NCBI GenBank assembly: GCA_031772625.1
Contig: CM062816.1
Span: forward strand, 635,870,352-635,934,351
DNA length: 64,000 nucleotides
DNA from: Pinus tabuliformis
Lineage: Eukaryota > Streptophyta > Pinopsida > Pinales > Pinaceae
Reading direction: 5' to 3'
Under the pieces are notes generated by a model. The model made no database searches. It was not told where the DNA came from and saw only the letters and a list, made by a program, of their open reading frames with translations. Of the stretch, positions 59,716 through 64,000 are shown in pieces. The stretch's first letter is position 1; the number at the start of each line of letters is the position of its first letter. The position numbers and the translations under genes were made by a program.

Positions 59716-60010
59716 TGTTGGCATTCAGATGTTTTGGTTGCTGATTTCAGGAAAAGGAGCTCAGAAAGAAATCCTGGTTGCTGATCTAAAAAGATGTTTA
59801 TCATATGCTGCTGGTGACTTTCATAAGTCTTGGTCTAGATCTATTGTCTCTATGTCATGTATCTCTCTTGCGATGTCTCTTTTATGGTGTCAAGGTCATG
59901 TAACGGCCTATGTTGGTTTCCCCACTATGCCTGGGATGAATGCTGTAATATATATATAATTGGTTGTTTCTGATATGTCCCCTCTTGGTAGGGAGTATGG
60001 ATGTAAGTAT
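59716..60010 (+). repeat. Putative copia 3' LTR fragment, not matching the 5' LTR
   Basis: Begins TGTTGGCATT like the 5' LTR but then diverges completely. It is about 300 bp long, without a recognisable CA-ended terminus or target duplication, before Tat2 LTR sequence resumes. Confidence 0.4.
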
Positions 60011-60025
60011 TGAGTCTTTTGGTGA

Positions 60026-60164
60026 CTTGAGAACTGATGGGAAGTGCTGTGGTTTGCTGACCTTGTTCTTCTAGGGGTAAGAACAACATGTTTAGGGACT
60101 GAGGATCCCTGTAATTATTGACATTTCATGCTCCATGCTGCGAGGCACAAAAATGTCTATAACA
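60026..60164 (-). repeat. Tat2 3' LTR, right segment
   Basis: Continues the LTR interrupted at 53023. GAACAACATGTTTAGGGACT and ATGTCTATAACA match the end of the Tat1 LTR at 16770-16862. Confidence 0.8.
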
Positions 60165-61325
60165 GTTGCCCCCTAAAGTATGAGGCCGTTTATCGGGTGA
60201 AATGCTTTATCTAGAGGGTCCGAAGTTCATTCCAGTGCTGAGGAGGCGCCCTGTAATACAATACAATACAATACATTATTTTTCATTTTGTTTTCATGAT
60301 CTAGCTGAGGCGGGCATTCCCATGCTCAGCTTTATAAATACATTTTGGTACATAGAACAGACGATCGTCTGATAGTAGACTGATAATTCTCTGCTGAAAT
60401 TATCATCCTTCGAATAGGATGATCATCTGCTGCAATGATGTACATGACAAATGCTTTTATATTTCTTGAATATATATCGCAGCCCGGATAGATGAAACTA
60501 GATCCGGGGTCTTCAAACTCATTCGATCTTCACTCTAAGTACAAGTCGATCCATGTGAGAATTGCGTTGAAGTCGAACATGGAAAGACATCGCTTGATTA
60601 CCGGTCAATGATGAAAACCGTTAACAGGCGCGAGAGGAATCACCGATAATGATGATGACCCTCAAGGTACTGCAGTACAATTCACGTGGCGTGAATAAAG
60701 GACTTGGCGTCGAACGCCACGCAAAATCTTCTGGTCGAAGGTCATTGATGTATACCTATCGCCGGAAGTGAGAAACTTGCCATTGAGGCATGCAAGCTTC
60801 AAAGTACTGATGGGGGTGTTCCTATATCAACTTCTTGGATAATGAGCTGAAGTCGACAAGAAGCGATCCATCAAAGGAGGGCCTTAATGAATCCCACATC
60901 AATGACACGGAACGGAGCTAATGATTTTAGTGGAGGTGAAAACAAACTGTGACATATGATTCAGGGTGGCGATCATGAATGGATGAAGGATAATGTATGG
61001 CAGTGGATGGGACACGGTTGACACTTTCAGAATGACCTCTCTTGAACATATAACGACACTGATGCGATGGATCGGTAGCATTACCCCAAATGTGGATGGT
61101 TTGGCGAGGACCATGGTGATGAGACCGGTGAATGAAACAACCCAACCCGATGTGGTACGGAGGAAAAGTGTCATGTTCAAGAGAGACTTGCTACCATTAA
61201 ACTTTGATGTTCTCCCAATTTTTCCCCAGTCATTTCTGACCAGTACCTCTTTATTTTTGTCAAGCTTGAGGAGGATAACATATGCTTGTTCTATAACCTG
61301 CCCTTCGGGCAAGCCCATCGCTATG
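60165..61325 (-). other. Tat2 polypurine tract and 3' non-coding region
   Basis: The polypurine tract at 60165-60178 is followed by sequence collinear with Tat1 16863-18024, with the same inverted repeats. One of them, CAGACGATCGTCTG near 60358, is a perfect palindrome only in this copy. The conserved 114-bp island is at 61212-61325. The minus-strand frame starting at 61318 is open for 139 codons here but shares only its first 38 or so residues with Tat1. Confidence 0.6.
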
Positions 61326-62080
61326 ATTTAACGAGCTTAGCGATAGGGAAACTCGTTCTCGTCTAAAGACAAGTTTATCGCTATTTAATCATTTTAACGA
61401 GTCTAACGACAAAGAAAACTCGGTCCTTTTCATTTTTAGAGAGTCTGAAAAGGTACAGAAAGTTAACTCCATAATTCCTTTTTCGTCATCTAATCCCTTA
61501 AGTCCAAAAAAGTATAAAACAATACAGAAGGGATGAGTTTTCGATTGCTTTAACGAGCCGAACAAAACAAGCGCTCGATCTTTTTGTGCAATAATCCCTC
61601 AGGTCCAAAAAGATTAAAATCTAGAGGAGGGATAGCGTTCCGGTCGTTTAACGAGCTGGAAGGCCAAAACTCGGCAAACTTTTCATATTTTACGAGTCAG
61701 TGAAAAGAGCTCAAAGAAGACTCGTCTTTTGAGGAACGAGTGATAAACAGGGGTAGCTACTGATTCCAGGTACAAATTGGAATTTTCCAATCATGGTAGT
61801 GTCACAAGGATGGCTAGGTGAAATCACTCTTTGTAGATGTTCCTCAAAATGGGTAAACACACATATGGGGGTGAACGACCGGCCGAATGACAGTGGAGGT
61901 GATAGGTGAAAACACGACCAAGGCTTTTAAGGCTGATAAATTTACGATCGCAATGGTTATTTACCGAGATAGGTTCATTTTTTTAATGAGCTTGAACTCT
62001 GGTGGAAACTTTTGCTCACACTTTTCTATTTTTTAACGAGCATAAATTCCGTGGTAAAACTGCTCGATTCATGGTCAAAT
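61326..62080. repeat. Stem-loop repeat array, Tat2 3' region
   Basis: The same series of short palindromes as 18025-18850, in the same order. Some stems are better here, for example TAGCGATA/TATCGCTA in the first unit and CGAGT/ACTCG in the second, which suggests the stems rather than the exact bases are kept. Confidence 0.6.
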
Positions 62081-62682
62081 TTGATTCTTTACTTTTACTA
62101 GCTTTTCTCTTTTCAAATGTAGTACTTCACCATCAATTGCTGCAACAAATTTTGTTAGAAATGGACAATATTTGCATGAAAATGAGATTATAACCCTAAT
62201 ATTTAACTTTAAACTGTGTAAAAAGTCATAAAAAGGTGTTTTTACCTCTCATTTACCATTTCATTTGCATTTTGCTTGTTGGAGCTCTGGAGGTGCCTCT
62301 TCTTCCTTGATTTTCACCAGCTGATTCCGGGAGATTCTGTGGACGATTTTCGGCGCCGTTTGGACCAGGTAGGAGCTAAACCTTAGCTTTTCACTTTCAT
62401 GGTTTCCTTTTTCAATTTCATGCACATTTTTCAGGGTTTCTGAGCCCCAGGGGTTTCATCAGGGCGCCCTGGCATCAGCGCAGGTTCTCCTTTCGAAACT
62501 TGCGCTGTATTTCAGGTGGTCTTAAGGCAGACTGCGCCTCAGCGCAAGGGAGAGACTCTCTGCCTGCGCTGGGCCTAGAAAAACTGATCCTGCATGTGAT
62601 TTTTGACGATTTTTCGCCAGTTTTTCATCAAAATTAGGAACTTACTCTTTCTCTTGTTTGATTGCAGGGAACTTTGAACAAA

Positions 62683-63904
62683 ATGTCCCTTACATGGCGA
62701 GAACGAGAACATGAAGCAGAGGACATGGTCGCACTCCATGACCCGGTCACGGTGAACGCGCTTCGGAACTGTGGCCTACTGAAGTTCTTCCGTATCTCTA
62801 GCATGAGAGCACAGATTTCTTTACTGCAGTATATGCTTGATGCTTGGGATCCTGTTAACCAAGTATTCCAGATTAGGGGGAAAACCATCCCCTTGACCGT
62901 AGAGGACATGTACTTCTTGACTGGGTTGTCAAGGCGGGGTGCCCCCATTTCTTTGTCAGGTACGGCTCGAGGGACTAATTCCACCAGAGACTATATCTGT
63001 CAGTATTGCCGGGAAGGTTCACAGCCGAGCAAAGACGGCAAGATTAATATCCGTGACATCACTGACAGGTCTCTTAGGTCCATTCTGTTTACTATTGGTA
63101 GGATGGCCGGTAGCGCAGCTTTACATGTTGCCAACAGATCTTACATGCAGCACGCCTTGGAGTGTCTCCAACCGAAAGTGTTTAACTGGTGTGATGCAGT
63201 ACTTGTTCAGATGAAAAGTCAATTGACCAAGGTAAAGGACGGGAGGCTGAAGAACTTTGGATTTGGTTCTATTCTAACTGCCTTTGCCTTGGAGAAAATC
63301 CCATTGATGCAGCCTCAGTACATCATACTTGACTTGCCTACTCCGACTGAGCCACGCATGCAGAGGTGGGTTGACCACATGTCCCGACATGCTGGTCAAC
63401 CTCAGATTGCTTTTACCGAGGCCTTCTTTAGGTGGTTCGAGCGTCAGGAGATGGCGTTTTCTGAGTATCCATATGTGGGTATGGACTACCGAGGCGATCC
63501 GAACTTGGTGCTACCGGATGGCGAGCAATGGGGCGCTATAGGTAAAATCTCTGACCATTTTACTGTTTATTGTTTTTACTCATGATGTTACTGTGCAAAA
63601 CTGATCAAACTCTTGGGTGCATGCAGATGTTGGTCCTGTTCGTCCAGTAGCCCATCCACGATCGCCAGCTGCTGCCCCAGTAGCAGAGCCTGCTAGGAGA
63701 GTTGTTATTCGCGACCTTGGTGATACTGAGATACTTGCAGCTGTGCAGGAGCAGGTTGAGAGCCTTACTCGTGGTCTTCCGGATGTACAGATTGACGAGT
63801 TACCTTTACAGTTGCAGCGGCACACTATTGGCGTGCCTAGACGATGGACTCGTCTCTTGCGCATGATTGCACAGACCGTGACGTACTATCATGAGCACCA
63901 CTAG
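62683..63904 (+). CDS. Antisense spliced gene of Tat2, plant-mobile-domain-like protein
   Basis: Coding exons 62683-63541 and 63627-63904, 378 codons, same exon lengths as the Tat1 copy. The donor ATAG|GTAAAAT and acceptor TGCATGCAG keep the same phase. A non-coding exon ends at 62368 (CCAG|GTAGGA), with acceptor GATTGCAG at 62667. The protein is about 85% identical to the Tat1 copy in exon 2 by eye, and LLQYMLDAWDP and YFLTGLSRRGAPISL are unchanged. The second exon encodes a Pro/Ala-rich start, then EQVESLTRGLPDVQIDELPL and GVPRRWTRLLRMIAQ. In the first 91 codons or so I count 14 silent against 11 amino-acid-changing codon differences, which points to purifying selection. The cellular role is unknown. 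Confidence 0.7.
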
Positions 63905-64000
63905 GCTAGGGTGCCCCCTAGCATCTTTTTGAGTTCTAGGTCATACGACCAATTTTGTTTTGATTACAGCACATTATGTACAAACTATAAACAGCTTTAT
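63905..64000. other. Downstream of the Tat2 antisense gene, window edge
   Basis: Aligns with Tat1 20683-20780 (GGCTAGGGTGC, CGACCAATTTTGT). Nothing further can be read before the window ends. Confidence 0.6.

Larger units (their letters stand above)
53024..60010 (+). mobile_element. SIRE-like Ty1/copia element nested in the Tat2 LTR
   Basis: 5' LTR 53024-54503, initiator-Met primer site 54506-54520, a single gag-pol frame 54563-59419, polypurine tract near 59684-59691 and a TGTTGGCATT at 59716 that looks like the start of a 3' LTR. The 3' LTR does not match the 5' LTR beyond about 10 bases and no TTTCCAACA end is found, so the right part is truncated or rearranged. The right boundary is approximate: Tat2 LTR homology resumes by 60026. 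Confidence 0.75.
52127..64000 (-). mobile_element. Second Tat-lineage element (Tat2), partial, 3' end only
   Basis: Its 3' LTR begins TGTTGTGGGG at 52127, is interrupted by a copia element, and ends TATAACA at 60164. It is followed by a polypurine tract, a structured 3' region and the antisense gene, all collinear with Tat1 16863-20780. The gag-pol part lies beyond the right edge. The LTR is clearly more diverged from Tat1's two LTRs than they are from each other, so this is a separate subfamily or an older copy. Confidence 0.85.

Overview
The window looks like repeat-dense plant nuclear DNA, probably from a large-genome seed plant. A gymnosperm would fit, but nothing here proves it. The evidence is AT-rich sequence filled with nested LTR retrotransposons of typical plant lineages: a chromodomain Ty3/gypsy family, Tat-lineage Ty3/gypsy, and a SIRE-like Ty1/copia. 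I see no convincing single-copy host gene, no rRNA or tRNA gene and no CRISPR. The closest thing to host-like coding is a decayed coiled-coil reading frame at 51332-51988.

Layout. 1-2951: gene-free AT-rich DNA. 2952-40240: a tandem chromovirus array, LTR1 - dead gag/pol - LTR2 - dead gag/pol - LTR3, with LTRs of about 4 kb. The two internal regions share disabling mutations. LTR2 is split by a 15-kb minus-strand Tat element (15804-30857) inserted into a (TA)n microsatellite. LTR3 carries a 603-bp solo LTR with a 5-bp target duplication. 40241-46712: a second long-LTR element that appears non-coding (LARD-like), with a 46-bp tandem array. 46713-49866: a fourth chromovirus LTR, inverted. 49867-52126: unassigned sequence plus the decayed coiled-coil frame. 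52127-64000: a second minus-strand Tat element running off the window, whose LTR is interrupted by a copia element with a full-length 1618-codon gag-pol frame.

The Tat elements are the most interesting part. Both carry, antisense to gag-pol and next to the 3' LTR, a gene with two coding exons and an upstream non-coding exon (378 codons, same splice sites and same length in both). Its protein resembles the plant mobile domain. The first Tat element also has an archaeal-type RNase H reading frame downstream of integrase, behind a splice-acceptor-like sequence, and a family of short stem-loops that occurs in both the 5' leader and the 3' non-coding region. Its sense gag-pol is dead, broken mostly by stops that fit C-to-T changes in glutamine codons.

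All family assignments come from motifs read by eye. No alignment, HMM or database search was run.
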